Made by a program: the position numbers and the translations under genes. A DNA stretch of 64,000 nucleotides, taken from NCBI RefSeq assembly GCF_947503855.1, contig NZ_CANNFF010000007.1:145028-209027 (forward strand), in the 5' to 3' direction. Shown here piece by piece: positions 17,623 through 29,669 of this stretch (within the stretch, counting starts at the first letter, position 1; each line of letters begins with the position of its first letter). Source of the DNA: an uncultured Polaribacter sp. (GTDB lineage Bacteria; Bacteroidota; Bacteroidia; Flavobacteriales; Flavobacteriaceae). Below the pieces are notes generated by a model. The model searched no databases. It was not told the DNA's origin and saw only the letters and a list, made by a program, of their open reading frames with translations.

Positions 17623-17651
17623 TCCCGATTTCGAATTATCGAAAAACGGGA
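17623..17651 (+). promoter_or_regulatory. rplL-rpoB intergenic hairpin 1
   Basis: TCCCG pairs with CGGGA and TTTCGA with TCGAAA around an ATTA loop. No T run follows, so it is not a standard terminator. It begins 9 bp after the rplL stop. Confidence 0.65.
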
Positions 17652-17662
17652 AAACAAATTTA

Positions 17663-17701
17663 GGTTTAGGTACTAAAAATAACAGTTTTTAGGCCTAAAC
17701 C
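17663..17701 (+). promoter_or_regulatory. rplL-rpoB intergenic hairpin 2
   Basis: GGTTTAGG (17663-17670) pairs with CCTAAACC (17694-17701), extended inside by CTAAAAA with TTTTTAG around a TAACAG loop. No T tract follows. Possible partial terminator or RNase III processing site between ribosomal and polymerase genes, by analogy with the E. coli rplL-rpoB gap. Confidence 0.7.
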
Positions 17702-17762
17702 ATTTTGTGTATATATTCGTTCTTTATTTTAATTCAGATTTTAATCAAAAAAATATTCTCTT

Positions 17763-20700
17763 TTGGCAACGAAAAACACTACTGAAAGAATCAACTTCGC
17801 AACTTCTCAAATGATAAAAGAATATCCAGATTTTTTGGATATTCAGGTAAAATCTTTTCAAGATTTTTTCCAACTTCAAACAAAGGCAGAAGAAAGAGGT
17901 GAAGAAGGTTTGTACAAAACCTTTATGGATAACTTTCCAATTACAGATACAAGAAATCAATTCGTATTAGAATTTTTAGACTACTTTGTAGACCCACCAA
18001 GATACTCTATACAAGAATGTATAGAAAGAGGTCTTACACACAGTGTTCCTCTAAAGGCACGTTTAAAATTATACTGTACAGATCCAGAACACGAAGATTT
18101 CGAAACTATTGTACAAGACGTATATCTTGGTACAATTCCTTACATGACAAACTCTGGTACCTTTGTAATTAATGGTGCAGAGCGTGTGGTGGTTTCTCAA
18201 TTACACAGATCTCCTGGTGTATTTTTTGGGCAATCTTTCCATGCAAACGGTACAAAATTATATTCTGCAAGAGTTATTCCTTTTAAAGGATCTTGGATAG
18301 AATTTGCTACCGATATCAATCAAGTAATGTATGCTTATATTGATAGAAAGAAAAAATTACCAGTAACAACATTATTTAGAGCCATTGGGTTCGAGAGAGA
18401 TAAAGATATATTAGAAATTTTTGATCTTGCAGAAGAAGTAAAAGTTTCTAAAGCTGGATTAAAAAAAGTATTAGGTAGAAAACTTGCGGCTAGAGTTTTA
18501 AAAACTTGGCATGAAGATTTCGTAGATGAAGATACAGGAGAAGTTGTATCAATCGAAAGAAACGAAATTGTTTTTGATCGTGATACAATCTTAGAAAAAG
18601 ACCATATTGATGAAATAATTGATGCAGGTGCCAAAACAGTATTACTTCATAAAGAAGATAATCAAATGGCAGATTATGCAATTATTCATAACACATTACA
18701 AAAAGATCCTACAAACTCAGAAAAAGAAGCTGTAGAACATATCTATAGACAATTACGTAATGCAGAACCGCCAGATGAGGAAACTGCAAGAGGTATTATA
18801 GATAAGTTATTCTTCTCTGAACAACGTTATAATTTAGGTGAAGTTGGTCGTTTTAGAATGAACACAAAACTTCAGTTAGATGTTGATATGGATCAAAAAG
18901 TATTAACAAAACTAGATATTATTACAATTATCAAGTTTTTAATACAATTGATCAACTCTAAAGCAGAGGTAGATGATATTGATCACTTATCTAACAGACG
19001 TGTAAGAACTGTAGGAGAGCAATTAGCTGGTCAGTTTGGTGTTGGTTTAGCACGTATGGCTAGAACAATTCGTGAGCGTATGAATGTACGTGATAACGAA
19101 GTGTTTACACCAATCGATTTAATTAATGCAAAAACATTATCATCTGTAATTAACTCATTCTTTGGTACCAACCAATTATCTCAATTTATGGACCAAACCA
19201 ATCCATTAGCAGAGATTACTCACAAACGTAAATTATCTGCACTTGGACCAGGTGGTTTATCTAGAGAAAGAGCAGGTTTTGAGGTGCGTGACGTGCACTA
19301 TACACACTATGGTCGTTTATGTCCGATTGAAACTCCAGAGGGACCAAACATTGGTTTAATTTCTTCTCTATCAGTATTTGCTAAGGTAAATAATTTAGGG
19401 TTTATAGAAACTCCTTACAGAAAAGTAGAAAACGGTGTTGTAGCTGGTAAAGAGCCTATTTATTTAAGTGCAGAAGAAGAAGAAGGTATGAAAATTGCCC
19501 AATCTAATTTAGAACTTAAAGAAGATGGCGCTATTGTTTTAGATAGAGTTATTGCTCGTGAAGAAGGAGATTTCCCTGTTGTTAATCCTGAAGAGATTAA
19601 TTATATGGATGTGGCTCCAAATCAAATTGCCTCTATATCTGCATCTTTAATACCATTTTTAGAGCATGATGATGCAAACCGTGCATTAATGGGATCTAAC
19701 ATGATGCGTCAAGCAGTACCATTATTACGCCCAGAATCTCCTATTGTAGGAACTGGTTTAGAAAGAAGAGTAGCAAAAGATTCTCGTATTTTAATAAATG
19801 CAGAAGGAGAAGGTGTAGTAGAATATGTAGATGCAAATAAAATAACCATTAAGTACGATAGAACAGAAGAAGAAAAAATGGTAAGTTTTGATTCTGATCA
19901 AGTTTCTTACGACTTAATTAAGTTTAGAAAAACCAACCAAGGTACTTCTATTAACCTGAAACCAATTGTAGAAAAAGGAGACAGAGTTACAGAAGGTCAA
20001 GTACTTTGTGAAGGTTATGCAACACAAAAAGGAGAATTAGCTTTAGGTAGAAATATGAAAGTAGCCTTTATGCCTTGGAAAGGGTATAACTTTGAGGATG
20101 CAATTGTAATTTCAGAAAAAGTAGTTCGCGAAGATATATTTACATCTATTCATATTGATGAGTATTCTTTAGATGTTAGAGATACAAAATTAGGAACAGA
20201 AGAGTTAACTAATGATATTCCTAACGTTTCTGAAGAAGCAACCAAAGACTTAGATGAAAATGGAATGATAAGAATTGGAGCAGAAGTAAATCCTGGTGAT
20301 ATCTTAATTGGAAAAATTACCCCAAAAGGAGAATCTGATCCAACTCCAGAAGAAAAATTATTACGCGCTATTTTTGGTGATAAAGCAGGTGATGTAAAAG
20401 ACGCATCATTAAAAGCTTCGCCATCATTAAGAGGGGTCGTAATCGATAAAAAATTATTTAAGAGAGCGGTAAAAGATAAAAACAAAAGATTAAGAGATAA
20501 AGAAGCAGTAGCAACTTTAGAGCAATCTTTCGTTTCTAAATTCGAAACTTTAAAAGATCAATTAATAGAAAAGTTATTTGCACTAATTAGCGGAAAAACA
20601 TCGCAAGGTGTGTTTAACGATTTAGGTGAAGAAGTTTTACCAAAAGGTAAAAAATACACCCTAAAAATGTTAAATTCTGTAGACGATTATGTTCACTTAA

Positions 20701-21572
20701 CAGGTTCTTGGACAACAGATAGCGACTTAAATAAATTAGTTGGTGAGTTAGTTCATAATTATAAGATTAAAGTAAACGATTTACAGGGTTCTTTACGTCG
20801 TCAAAAATTTACAATCTCTGTAGGAGATGAATTACCAGCCGGAATCTTAAAACTTGCTAAAATTTACATTGCTAAAAAACGTAAATTAAAAGTAGGAGAT
20901 AAAATGGCAGGTCGTCATGGAAACAAAGGTATTGTTGCACGTATTGTAAGAGCAGAAGATATGCCTTTCTTAGAAGACGGAACTCCAGTAGACATTGTTC
21001 TTAACCCATTAGGGGTACCATCTCGTATGAATATTGGTCAAATTTACGAAACTGTTCTAGGTTGGGCAGGTCAAAAATTAGACAAAAAATATGCAACACC
21101 TATTTTTGATGGAGCGTCTTTAGACGAAATCAACAAATATACAGATGATGCAGGTGTACCAAGATTTGGACACACTTATTTATATGATGGAGGAACAGGA
21201 AAACGTTTTGATCAACCAGCAACAGTTGGGGTAATTTATATGATTAAATTAGGACACATGATTGAAGATAAAATGCACGCACGTTCTATTGGTCCTTACT
21301 CATTAATTACACAACAACCATTAGGTGGTAAAGCACAATTTGGGGGTCAGCGTTTTGGAGAGATGGAAGTTTGGGCACTTGAAGCTTATGGAGCATCGAG
21401 TATCTTAAGAGAAATCTTGACTGTTAAGTCTGATGATGTTATGGGTAGAGCTAAAACATACGAAAGTATTGTGAAAGGTGAAGCTATGCCAGAACCAGGT
21501 TTACCAGAATCATTTAACGTATTAATGCACGAATTGAAAGGTTTAGGATTAGACGTTAGATTAGAAGAATAA
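17763..21572 (+). CDS. rpoB: RNA polymerase beta subunit
   Basis: 1269 aa, full-length Bacteroidota RpoB. Rifampicin-region phrases [18 protein letters not shown] and [20 protein letters not shown] lie near residues 460-505; the catalytic [14 protein letters not shown] motif is near 1040; the C-terminus has [18 protein letters not shown]. Start: in-frame TAA at 17742-17744 with no ATG before the TTG at 17763, which begins (M)[11 protein letters not shown], the expected N-terminus. A TTG start on this essential gene is well supported. It is 148 bp after rplL, with two hairpins between. Confidence 0.98.
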   Translation: MATKNTTERINFATSQMIKEYPDFLDIQVKSFQDFFQLQTKAEERGEEGLYKTFMDNFPITDTRNQFVLEFLDYFVDPPRYSIQECIERGLTHSVPLKARLKLYCTDPEHEDFETIVQDVYLGTIPYMTNSGTFVINGAERVVVSQLHRSPGVFFGQSFHANGTKLYSARVIPFKGSWIEFATDINQVMYAYIDRKKKLPVTTLFRAIGFERDKDILEIFDLAEEVKVSKAGLKKVLGRKLAARVLKTWHEDFVDEDTGEVVSIERNEIVFDRDTILEKDHIDEIIDAGAKTVLLHKEDNQMADYAIIHNTLQKDPTNSEKEAVEHIYRQLRNAEPPDEETARGIIDKLFFSEQRYNLGEVGRFRMNTKLQLDVDMDQKVLTKLDIITIIKFLIQLINSKAEVDDIDHLSNRRVRTVGEQLAGQFGVGLARMARTIRERMNVRDNEVFTPIDLINAKTLSSVINSFFGTNQLSQFMDQTNPLAEITHKRKLSALGPGGLSRERAGFEVRDVHYTHYGRLCPIETPEGPNIGLISSLSVFAKVNNLGFIETPYRKVENGVVAGKEPIYLSAEEEEGMKIAQSNLELKEDGAIVLDRVIAREEGDFPVVNPEEINYMDVAPNQIASISASLIPFLEHDDANRALMGSNMMRQAVPLLRPESPIVGTGLERRVAKDSRILINAEGEGVVEYVDANKITIKYDRTEEEKMVSFDSDQVSYDLIKFRKTNQGTSINLKPIVEKGDRVTEGQVLCEGYATQKGELALGRNMKVAFMPWKGYNFEDAIVISEKVVREDIFTSIHIDEYSLDVRDTKLGTEELTNDIPNVSEEATKDLDENGMIRIGAEVNPGDILIGKITPKGESDPTPEEKLLRAIFGDKAGDVKDASLKASPSLRGVVIDKKLFKRAVKDKNKRLRDKEAVATLEQSFVSKFETLKDQLIEKLFALISGKTSQGVFNDLGEEVLPKGKKYTLKMLNSVDDYVHLTGSWTTDSDLNKLVGELVHNYKIKVNDLQGSLRRQKFTISVGDELPAGILKLAKIYIAKKRKLKVGDKMAGRHGNKGIVARIVRAEDMPFLEDGTPVDIVLNPLGVPSRMNIGQIYETVLGWAGQKLDKKYATPIFDGASLDEINKYTDDAGVPRFGHTYLYDGGTGKRFDQPATVGVIYMIKLGHMIEDKMHARSIGPYSLITQQPLGGKAQFGGQRFGEMEVWALEAYGASSILREILTVKSDDVMGRAKTYESIVKGEAMPEPGLPESFNVLMHELKGLGLDVRLEE

Positions 21573-21586
21573 TTTTTAATAGTTGG

Positions 21587-21662
21587 TAGTTGTTAGTGCT
21601 TAGTTATTGGTTTCAATCCTTTAATTAGAATTTTGAGAGTCACAACTAAAAACTAACAACTA
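21587..21662. repeat. Imperfect inverted repeat between rpoB and rpoC
   Basis: Left arm TAGTTGTTAGTGCTTAGTT (21587-21605) and right arm AACTAAAAACTAACAACTA (21644-21662) are complementary at 17 of 19 positions. The flanks consist of the same low-complexity AACTAA/TTAGTT words. It occupies most of the 115-bp gap and could fold as a long hairpin in the rpoBC mRNA. Confidence 0.7.
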
Positions 21663-21687
21663 AAAACCAAAAACTATATAAAAGAAC

Positions 21688-24600
21688 ATGGCAAGAAAAC
21701 AAGAAAAGTACACTGTAAAAAAGTTTAATAAAATCTCAATTGGTTTATCATCACCAGAAGCAATATTAGAAGTTTCTAAAGGTGAAGTTTTAAAACCAGA
21801 AACTATAAATTACCGTACACACAAGCCAGAAAGAGATGGTTTGTTTTGTGAGCGTATTTTTGGTCCTGTAAAGGATTATGAGTGTGCTTGTGGAAAATAC
21901 AAAAGAATTCGTTACAAAGGGATTGTTTGTGATAGATGTGGGGTAGAAGTTACCGAAAAGAAAGTACGTAGAGATAGAGTAGGGCACATCAACTTGGTAG
22001 TTCCTGTAGCTCATATTTGGTACTTTAGATCATTACCTAACAAAATGGGATACCTTTTAGGTTTACCATCTAAAAAGTTAGATATGATTATCTATTACGA
22101 ACGTTATGTTGTAATTCAACCAGGTATTGCTAAAAATGTAGAAGGAGAACCATTACAAAAAATGGATTTCTTAACAGAAGAAGAATACTTAGATATTGTT
22201 GATGAATTACCACAAGAAAATCAATATTTAGAAGACACAGACCCAAATAAATTTATTGCTAAAATGGGTGCTGAGTGTTTAATAGACTTATTGGCTAGAA
22301 TCGATTTAGACCAATTATCTTTCGATTTAAGACACAAAGCAAATACAGAAACTTCTAAACAACGTAAAACAGAAGCATTAAAACGTTTAAATGTTGTAGA
22401 AGCATTTAGAGATTCTCAAAAAAATAGAGAAAACAATCCTGAGTGGATGATCATGAAGGCAATACCAGTAATTCCACCAGAATTACGCCCTCTAGTGCCT
22501 TTAGATGGTGGTCGTTTTGCAACCTCAGATTTAAATGATTTATATAGAAGAGTAATTATTAGAAACAATCGTTTAAAAAGATTGGTAGAAATAAAAGCTC
22601 CAGAAGTTATTTTACGTAATGAAAAACGTATGTTACAAGAATCTGTAGATTCATTATTTGATAACACACGTAAATCATCAGCAGTAAAAACAGAATCTAA
22701 CAGACCATTAAAATCTTTATCAGATTCATTAAAAGGTAAACAAGGTCGTTTCCGTCAAAACTTATTAGGAAAACGTGTAGATTATTCAGCACGTTCTGTA
22801 ATTGTAGTTGGGCCAGAAATGAAATTGTCTGAATGTGGATTGCCAAAAGATATGGCAGCAGAACTTTACAAACCTTTCGTAATTAGAAAATTAATAGAAA
22901 GAGGAATTGTTAAAACTGTAAAATCTGCCAAGAAAATTATAGATAGAAAAGAACCCGTTGTTTGGGATATTTTAGAAAATGTAATTAAAGGACATCCTGT
23001 TTTATTAAATAGAGCTCCTACTTTACACAGGTTAGGTATCCAAGCTTTTCAACCAAAATTAATTGAAGGAAAAGCAATACAATTACACCCATTAGCATGT
23101 TCTGCATTTAATGCCGATTTTGATGGAGATCAAATGGCGGTTCATTTACCATTAGGACCAGAAGCTATTTTAGAAGCACAATTATTAATGTTAGCTTCTC
23201 ATAATATCTTAAACCCGGCAAATGGCGCCCCAGTAACTGTACCTTCTCAAGATATGGTACTTGGGTTATATTATATGACTAAAGAAAGAAAGTCAACCAA
23301 AGATGTTCCTATTAAAGGAGAAGGGTTAACATTCTATTCGCCAGAAGAAGTAACGATTGCTTTTAACGAGCAACAAGTAGACCTAAATGCTGGTATAAAA
23401 GTTAGAACTCAAGATATAGACGAAAACGGAGAGCAAGTAACTAAAATTATAGAAACTACTGTAGGTAGAGTTTTATTTAATGAAAAAGTACCTGCTGAAG
23501 CTGGATATATTAATGAGGTATTAACTAAGAAAAACTTAAGAGGAATTATTGGTGGAATTTTAAAAGCTACAGATATTCCTACAACAGGTGCTTTCTTAGA
23601 TGAAATAAAAAATATGGGATATAAATTTGCCTTTGAAGGCGGTTTATCATTCTCATTAGGAGATATTATTATTCCTGCAGAAAAACAATCTATGATTGAT
23701 GAAGCCAACAAAGAGGTAGACATGATTGTAGGAAATTATAACATGGGTATGTTAACGCAAAAAGAGCGTTACAATCAGGTAATTGATGTTTGGGGTTCTA
23801 CCAACAATAGATTAACTGAATTATCCATGAAAAACTTAAGAGAAGACCAACAAGGTTTTAACTCTGTATATATGATGCTAGATTCTGGTGCAAGGGGTTC
23901 TAAAGAACAAATACGTCAGTTAACTGGTATGCGTGGTTTAATGGCAAAGCCTAAAAAATCTACTGCAGGTGGTGGAGAAATTATTGAAAACCCAATTCTT
24001 TCTAACTTTAAAGAAGGTTTATCAATCTTAGAATACTTTATCTCTACACACGGTGCTCGTAAAGGATTAGCAGATACCGCTTTAAAAACCGCAGATGCAG
24101 GTTACTTAACACGTAGACTGGTAGATGTATCTCAAGACGTTATAATTAACGAAGAAGATTGTGGTACATTAAGAGGTTTAGAAGTAGCTCCTTTAAAGAA
24201 AAACGATGAAATTGTAGAGTCTTTAGCAGACAGAATAGAAGGTAGAGTTTCTTTAAACAATGTTTATCACCCAATTACAGACGAAATCTTATTAGAAGCT
24301 AACCAGAGAATTACTTCTCAATTAGCAGAAGCTGTAGATAAATCTGGTATAGATGCTGTAGAAGTAAGATCTCCATTAAGTTGTGAATCTTCTAAAGGGA
24401 TTTGTGCAAAATGTTATGGACAAAGTTTATCTACACTTAATAAAGTTCAAATTGGTGAAGCAGTTGGTGTAATTGCAGCACAATCTATTGGAGAGCCAGG
24501 TACACAGTTAACATTACGTACATTCCACGTTGGTGGGGTTGCAGGTAACATTTCTGAAGATAATAAGTTAACCGCAAAATTTGAAGGTAAAGTTGTTATA

Positions 24601-25962
24601 GAGGATTTAAGAACTGTTGTAGGTAAAAATAACGAAGGAAATGAAGTTGATATTGTAATTTCTAGAACAGCAGAAATTAAAATTATAGACAAGAAAACAG
24701 GAATCACGTTAAGTACTAATATTATTCCTTATGGTTCTATCATTTTTGATAAAGACAGAAAATCTATCAAAAAAGGAGATGTAATTGTACAATGGGATCC
24801 ATTTAACGGTGTAATTGTTTCAGAATTTTCTGGAAAAGTGAAGTTTGATAATTTAGAGCAAGGTATGAACTATGCTGTAGAAATTGACGAACAAACAGGT
24901 TTCCAAGAGAAAGTAATTACAGATTCTAAGAATAAGAAAATTATAGCTTCTTTAATTATAGAAGATAAAGATGGTAATGCCCTACGATCTTACAGTTTAC
25001 CAGTTGGTGCACATTTAATGGTCAATGACGGAGACACTGTAGAAAGTGGTAAAACATTAGTAAAAATACCTAGAAAATCTGGTAAAGCAGGTGATATTAC
25101 AGGAGGTTTACCACGTGTAACAGAATTATTTGAAGCACGTAACCCTTCTAATCCATCTGTAGTTTCAGAAATTGATGGTGTAGTTTCTTTCGGAAAAATT
25201 AAACGTGGTAATAGAGAAATTATCGTTGAATCTAAAACAGGAGAAATTAGCAAGTATTTAGTAAAACTTTCTAACCAAATCTTAGTTCAAGAAAACGACT
25301 TTATTAAAGCGGGTATGCCATTATCTGATGGAGCAACAACACCTTCTGATATTTTAAGAATTAAAGGACCCTCTGCAGTACAAGAGTACTTAGTAAATGA
25401 AATACAAGAAGTATATCGTTTACAAGGTGTAAAAATTAATGACAAGCATTTCGAAGTTGTAGTTCGTCAAATGATGCGTAAAGTTAAAATTATAGATTCT
25501 GGAGATACATTATTCTTAGAGAATCAATTAATTCATAAAAACGACTTTATCGAAGAAAATGATGCAATTTACGGAATGAAAGTTGTTGAAGATGCGGGTG
25601 ATTCTGAAAACTTAAAACCAGGTCAAATAATTTCTGCACGTCAATTAAGAGATGAAAATTCTTTATTAAGAAGAAACGATCAGAACTTAGTAGTAGCAAG
25701 AGAAGCTAGACCTGCAACTGCAGAACAAGTTTTACAAGGTATTACTAGAGCATCATTACAAACCAAATCGTTTATTTCTGCAGCTTCTTTCCAAGAAACT
25801 ACAAAAGTATTAAACGAAGCAGCTGTAAATGGTAAAATAGATACTTTAGAAGGCTTAAAAGAAAATGTAATTGTTGGTAAGAAAATACCAGCAGGTACAG
25901 GAATGAGATCTTACGATAAAATTATTGTAGGACCCAAAGATGAGATAGAACAAAGTTTCTAA
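21688..25962 (+). CDS. rpoC: RNA polymerase beta' subunit
   Basis: 1424 aa. N-terminal zinc-binding [20 protein letters not shown] near residues 70-89; catalytic NADFDGD at 475-481 supplies the three magnesium-binding aspartates; the trigger-loop region and the C-terminal [20 protein letters not shown] are present. Full length and uninterrupted. Co-transcribed with rpoB and ended by the terminator at 25993. Confidence 0.99.
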   Translation: MARKQEKYTVKKFNKISIGLSSPEAILEVSKGEVLKPETINYRTHKPERDGLFCERIFGPVKDYECACGKYKRIRYKGIVCDRCGVEVTEKKVRRDRVGHINLVVPVAHIWYFRSLPNKMGYLLGLPSKKLDMIIYYERYVVIQPGIAKNVEGEPLQKMDFLTEEEYLDIVDELPQENQYLEDTDPNKFIAKMGAECLIDLLARIDLDQLSFDLRHKANTETSKQRKTEALKRLNVVEAFRDSQKNRENNPEWMIMKAIPVIPPELRPLVPLDGGRFATSDLNDLYRRVIIRNNRLKRLVEIKAPEVILRNEKRMLQESVDSLFDNTRKSSAVKTESNRPLKSLSDSLKGKQGRFRQNLLGKRVDYSARSVIVVGPEMKLSECGLPKDMAAELYKPFVIRKLIERGIVKTVKSAKKIIDRKEPVVWDILENVIKGHPVLLNRAPTLHRLGIQAFQPKLIEGKAIQLHPLACSAFNADFDGDQMAVHLPLGPEAILEAQLLMLASHNILNPANGAPVTVPSQDMVLGLYYMTKERKSTKDVPIKGEGLTFYSPEEVTIAFNEQQVDLNAGIKVRTQDIDENGEQVTKIIETTVGRVLFNEKVPAEAGYINEVLTKKNLRGIIGGILKATDIPTTGAFLDEIKNMGYKFAFEGGLSFSLGDIIIPAEKQSMIDEANKEVDMIVGNYNMGMLTQKERYNQVIDVWGSTNNRLTELSMKNLREDQQGFNSVYMMLDSGARGSKEQIRQLTGMRGLMAKPKKSTAGGGEIIENPILSNFKEGLSILEYFISTHGARKGLADTALKTADAGYLTRRLVDVSQDVIINEEDCGTLRGLEVAPLKKNDEIVESLADRIEGRVSLNNVYHPITDEILLEANQRITSQLAEAVDKSGIDAVEVRSPLSCESSKGICAKCYGQSLSTLNKVQIGEAVGVIAAQSIGEPGTQLTLRTFHVGGVAGNISEDNKLTAKFEGKVVIEDLRTVVGKNNEGNEVDIVISRTAEIKIIDKKTGITLSTNIIPYGSIIFDKDRKSIKKGDVIVQWDPFNGVIVSEFSGKVKFDNLEQGMNYAVEIDEQTGFQEKVITDSKNKKIIASLIIEDKDGNALRSYSLPVGAHLMVNDGDTVESGKTLVKIPRKSGKAGDITGGLPRVTELFEARNPSNPSVVSEIDGVVSFGKIKRGNREIIVESKTGEISKYLVKLSNQILVQENDFIKAGMPLSDGATTPSDILRIKGPSAVQEYLVNEIQEVYRLQGVKINDKHFEVVVRQMMRKVKIIDSGDTLFLENQLIHKNDFIEENDAIYGMKVVEDAGDSENLKPGQIISARQLRDENSLLRRNDQNLVVAREARPATAEQVLQGITRASLQTKSFISAASFQETTKVLNEAAVNGKIDTLEGLKENVIVGKKIPAGTGMRSYDKIIVGPKDEIEQSF

Positions 25963-25992
25963 AAAAAAAAACGTGTAAACGTTTAAATATTT

Positions 25993-26048
25993 AAAAGTTG
26001 AATTGTTTACTGTAATTTTATTACACTATTCAATTCAACTTTTTTTTT
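25993..26048 (+). terminator. rpoBC terminator
   Basis: Stem AAAAGTTGAATTG with CAATTCAACTTTT and an inner TGTAA/TTACA helix in the loop, followed by eight Ts. A strong intrinsic terminator at the end of the rplK-rpoC block. Confidence 0.88.
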
Positions 26049-26114
26049 GTCATTCCTGCGTAGGCAGGAATCCATAATATGAAAGTTTTAGATTCCTGCT
26101 TTCGTAGTAATGAC
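26049..26114. repeat. REP-like inverted repeat (CATTCCTGC type)
   Basis: Left arm starts GTCATTCCTGCGTAGGCAGG (26049-26072); the right arm ends TCGTAGTAATGAC (26091-26114). GTCATT/AATGAC and GATTCCTGC/GCAGGAATC are complementary. It resembles dispersed REP-type palindromes in many bacterial genomes; copies elsewhere cannot be checked here. Confidence 0.65.
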
Positions 26115-26181
26115 ATTTCGTTTTTAAGAATACAAGAGAAAATTACACAAGTAAACAAATTAACATTTAAATATAGAATAA

Positions 26182-26493
26182 ATGGAAGAAAATCAAAATA
26201 AAGACGGCCAATTAAATATAGAGTTAGATCAAGAGGTTGCAGAAGGTACGTATTCTAACTTAGCAATCATCAATCATTCTGTATCAGAATTTATTGTAGA
26301 TTTTATTAATATTATGCCAGGTGTACCTAAAGCAAAAGTGAAATCAAGAATTATTTTAACACCACAACACGCTAAAAGACTTACCAAAGCTTTGGCTGAT
26401 AATGTTAGAAAATTTGAACAAGCACATGGTGAGATAAAAGATTATGAACAACCACCAATACCCATGAATTTTGGACCTACAGGACAAGCTTAA
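26182..26493 (+). CDS. DUF3467 family protein
   Basis: A 103-aa cytosolic protein with the DUF3467 pattern: GTYSNLAIINHSVSEFIVDF near residues 22-41 and MPGVPKAKVKSRIILTPQHA near 45-64. The family is conserved in Bacteroidota, often next to rpoC as here; its function is unknown. It has a leader of about 65 bp after the REP-like repeat and a strong terminator immediately after, so it is probably transcribed alone. Confidence 0.88.
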   Translation: MEENQNKDGQLNIELDQEVAEGTYSNLAIINHSVSEFIVDFINIMPGVPKAKVKSRIILTPQHAKRLTKALADNVRKFEQAHGEIKDYEQPPIPMNFGPTGQA

Positions 26494-26494
26494 T

Positions 26495-26528
26495 AAAAAA
26501 GCGAAACTTTTAAGTTTCGCTTTTTTTT
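26495..26528 (+). terminator. Terminator after the DUF3467 gene
   Basis: GCGAAACTT/AAGTTTCGC stem with A-rich 5' and T-rich 3' flanks, so potentially bidirectional. The stem and flanks are essentially identical to the one at 30714-30747. Confidence 0.9.
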
Positions 26529-26800
26529 ATAGTTTTTTTGAATCGTATCATTTATAAAGATTAAACTAAAGTAGTATTATGTTACATATTAGTCATAAAT
26601 AACAAATAAACACTTATATGTTGTAATGTTTTGTTAACTAGATATTTATCTGTTTTATGTTGAATAAATTGTAAAAAATAATTTAGTTAAACGTTAATTA
26701 AGCTTGTTTTTAAACTATTATTTAGTGTTTTCTTTTCATTTTATTAATCGGTTAAAGTTATTCTACATCTAATTTTGGAGAAAATTATAACTAAACTAAA

Positions 26801-29656
26801 ATGAAACAATTGAATACTTTAAGACTTTTCTTATTTATTGCTGTACTTTCTTTAACAGCATTCCAAACATTTTCGCAAACAGGCACAATACAAGGTTTAA
26901 TTACCGATGAAAATGGAATTTACGTTCCAGGTGCTAGTGTGTCTTTAGAAGCTATCAAAAAAGGTGATGTTACCAATTTTGATGGTAAGTTTACTATTGT
27001 AGCTGTACCAGTAGGTACTTATACTTTAAAAGTTACCTATTTGGGTTATAAAGATGTTGAACAATCAATAATTGTTAAGCAAAACCAAACAACTAAAGTA
27101 AGTTTACAATTAAAATCTGGAGGAATTGAATTAAATGAAATCCAAATAAAAACATACGCTTTAAGTGGTCAATCTAAAGCCTTAAATAAACAGAAAAATA
27201 ATATTAATATTACCAATGTTGTTTCTACAGATCAGATTGGTAAATTTCCTGATGCTAACATTGGAGATGCTGTAAAAAGAATTCCTGGAATTACAATGCA
27301 AGTAGACCAAGGAGAAGCTAGAAATATAATTATTAGAGGGCTTTCTCCTCAATTAAACTCGGTTACTTTAAATGGTAGTAGAATCCCTTCAGCAGAAGGG
27401 GATAATAGAAATATTCAAATGGACTTAATTCCATCTGATATGATTCAGTCTATTCAAGTTAATAAAGCAGTTACTCCAGATATGGAAGCTGATGCTTTAG
27501 GTGGTTCTGTAAATTTAATTACTAGAACAGCTCCACAAGGATTTAGATTATCTGCAACTGCAGGTTCTGGTCTAAACACAATCACCGATAAAAGAATCTT
27601 AAATGGTTCATTTTTAGTAGGAAATCGTTCTAAAAACAAAAAATTTGGTTGGATGATTTCTGCAACTGTAAATGATAACGATTTTGGTTCTGATAATGTT
27701 GAAGCAGAATGGATAGATCAAGCTGTAAGCCCATTAACAGGGAATGATATTACTGTTAGCCCATATATTGCAGAATCTGATATTAGAACGTATTTAGTAC
27801 AACGTGTTCGTAGAAGTTTTTCTGCAAATTTAGATTATCAGATTAACGATAATAATAACATCTACTTAAAAACAATGTACAATTGGAGAGATGATAGAGA
27901 GAATAGATATAGGTTACGCTACAGAAGTATTGAGCCAATATTTACTTCAGGAACTGATCAAATTATTGGTTATCAAGGTGAAATTAGAAGACAAACTAAA
28001 GGAGGTTTAAATAATGATAGAAATAAAAATACAAGATTAGAAGATCAACGTATGCAAAATTATACGTTGGGAGGTAAGCATGTATTTGGAAAATTGGAGT
28101 TTGATTGGTTTGGTTCTTTAGCTGCAGCTTCAGAAGAAAGATTAAACGAAAGATATATAGAATATGAGTTAAAAGAAAATCCAGCAGGAGACCCTATTCG
28201 TTTACAAGTAAATTTAAATAATACTAGATTTCCAGTAATAAATCCAAGTGTTGCAACTGATGCTACTTTAAGTAGATATTCTTTAAAAGAAATCACAGAA
28301 GAAAATCAGTTTACAGAAGAAAATGATGTAAATTTTGTAGCTAATTTTAAACTACCAACTAAAAAAGGATCTTTAAAATTTGGAGGAAGAATTAGAACAA
28401 AAAGTAAAGATAGAAATAATGACTTTTTTGAGCTTGCCCCAACAAATGCCACTTTTGATGATTTTTCTGCTTTGCCATTAATAGATAAAACAGATGCTAA
28501 TTTTTTAGCAGGAAGTAGCTATGCAGCAGGTCAGTATGTAGATCCAGCTTTTTTAGGAGATCTTAATTTTAATAATGCGTCTCTGTTTGATAAAGAGTCT
28601 GTTGTTGATGAATTTTTAGGTGGAAATTACGATGCAAAAGAAGATGTATTTGCTGGATATGTAATGGTTACTCATAAGTTGAATGACAAGTTAACACTAT
28701 TAGGAGGTTTACGATTAGAAACCACTAAAATAGAAACTACAGGTAATATTGTTAATTATGATGTAAATGGAGATTTTGATGGTGTTACATCAACAACAGA
28801 AAATAATTCATATACAAACATATTACCAGGCGTGCATTTAAAATATGATTTCACTAAAAACAATTCAGTACGTTTTGCTTGGACAAATACTATTGCAAGA
28901 CCTAATTATATAGATTTGGTTCCTTTTAGAAACATCATAAGAGAAGATGCAGAAATAGAAATAGGAAATCCAGATTTAAACCCAACTACATCTATGAACT
29001 TTGATTTATTAGGTGAGCAATACTTTAAAAATGTTGGTATTTTATCAGGTGGTATTTTCTATAAAAAAATAGATAACTTTATTTATCCTTTAGTATCTCA
29101 AACTACAGATGATTCTCTTGGAGCAAACACAACAGGTTTTGATACAAAAAGGCCAGTAAATGGAGATGATGCTTCTATTTTTGGATTAGAGTTTGCGCTA
29201 CAAAGACAATTAGATTTTTTACCAGGTTTCTTAAAGAACTTTAGCTTATATGTTAATTATACCTATTTAACGTCAAGCGCAAATGGTATTAGAAATGAAG
29301 ATGGAGATGAAAGAAATGATTTAGATTTACCCAATACAGCACCTAATATGTTTAATGGTTCATTAGGGTATACTAATAAATTTTTTAGCGGTAGACTTTC
29401 AGCAAATTTCTCTGATTCTTATGTAGATGAAATTGGAGGAAATGCTTTTGAAGATCGTTATTATGACAAGCAATTCTTTCTAGATTTTAACACTACGTTT
29501 ACCATCAATAAGAATTTAAGAATTTATGCAGATGTAAACAATATTACAGACCAACCTTTACGTTATTTTCAAGGAGTTAGTGATAGAACCATGCAAATGG
29601 AATATTATGGAAGAAGAATAACACTAGGTCTAAAGTATGATTTATTTAAAAAGTAA
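26801..29656 (+). CDS. TonB-dependent receptor, probable phytate/phosphate-related
   Basis: A 951-aa outer-membrane receptor. A signal peptide (to about residue 26, ending QTFSQ) is followed by a carboxypeptidase-like regulatory beta-sandwich (TGTIQGLITDENGIYVPGASV, about 27-110), a plug domain (KFPDANIGDAVKRIPGITMQ near 150), and a 22-strand-type barrel ending with the aromatic GRRITLGLKYDLFKK. It lacks an attached SusD partner. The phytase gene downstream suggests uptake of inositol phosphates or their products; substrate is inference from neighbourhood. The 272-bp region upstream is AT-rich and I see no clear promoter motif in it. Confidence 0.92.
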   Translation: MKQLNTLRLFLFIAVLSLTAFQTFSQTGTIQGLITDENGIYVPGASVSLEAIKKGDVTNFDGKFTIVAVPVGTYTLKVTYLGYKDVEQSIIVKQNQTTKVSLQLKSGGIELNEIQIKTYALSGQSKALNKQKNNINITNVVSTDQIGKFPDANIGDAVKRIPGITMQVDQGEARNIIIRGLSPQLNSVTLNGSRIPSAEGDNRNIQMDLIPSDMIQSIQVNKAVTPDMEADALGGSVNLITRTAPQGFRLSATAGSGLNTITDKRILNGSFLVGNRSKNKKFGWMISATVNDNDFGSDNVEAEWIDQAVSPLTGNDITVSPYIAESDIRTYLVQRVRRSFSANLDYQINDNNNIYLKTMYNWRDDRENRYRLRYRSIEPIFTSGTDQIIGYQGEIRRQTKGGLNNDRNKNTRLEDQRMQNYTLGGKHVFGKLEFDWFGSLAAASEERLNERYIEYELKENPAGDPIRLQVNLNNTRFPVINPSVATDATLSRYSLKEITEENQFTEENDVNFVANFKLPTKKGSLKFGGRIRTKSKDRNNDFFELAPTNATFDDFSALPLIDKTDANFLAGSSYAAGQYVDPAFLGDLNFNNASLFDKESVVDEFLGGNYDAKEDVFAGYVMVTHKLNDKLTLLGGLRLETTKIETTGNIVNYDVNGDFDGVTSTTENNSYTNILPGVHLKYDFTKNNSVRFAWTNTIARPNYIDLVPFRNIIREDAEIEIGNPDLNPTTSMNFDLLGEQYFKNVGILSGGIFYKKIDNFIYPLVSQTTDDSLGANTTGFDTKRPVNGDDASIFGLEFALQRQLDFLPGFLKNFSLYVNYTYLTSSANGIRNEDGDERNDLDLPNTAPNMFNGSLGYTNKFFSGRLSANFSDSYVDEIGGNAFEDRYYDKQFFLDFNTTFTINKNLRIYADVNNITDQPLRYFQGVSDRTMQMEYYGRRITLGLKYDLFKK

Positions 29657-29669
29657 TTTAGAATTGATA

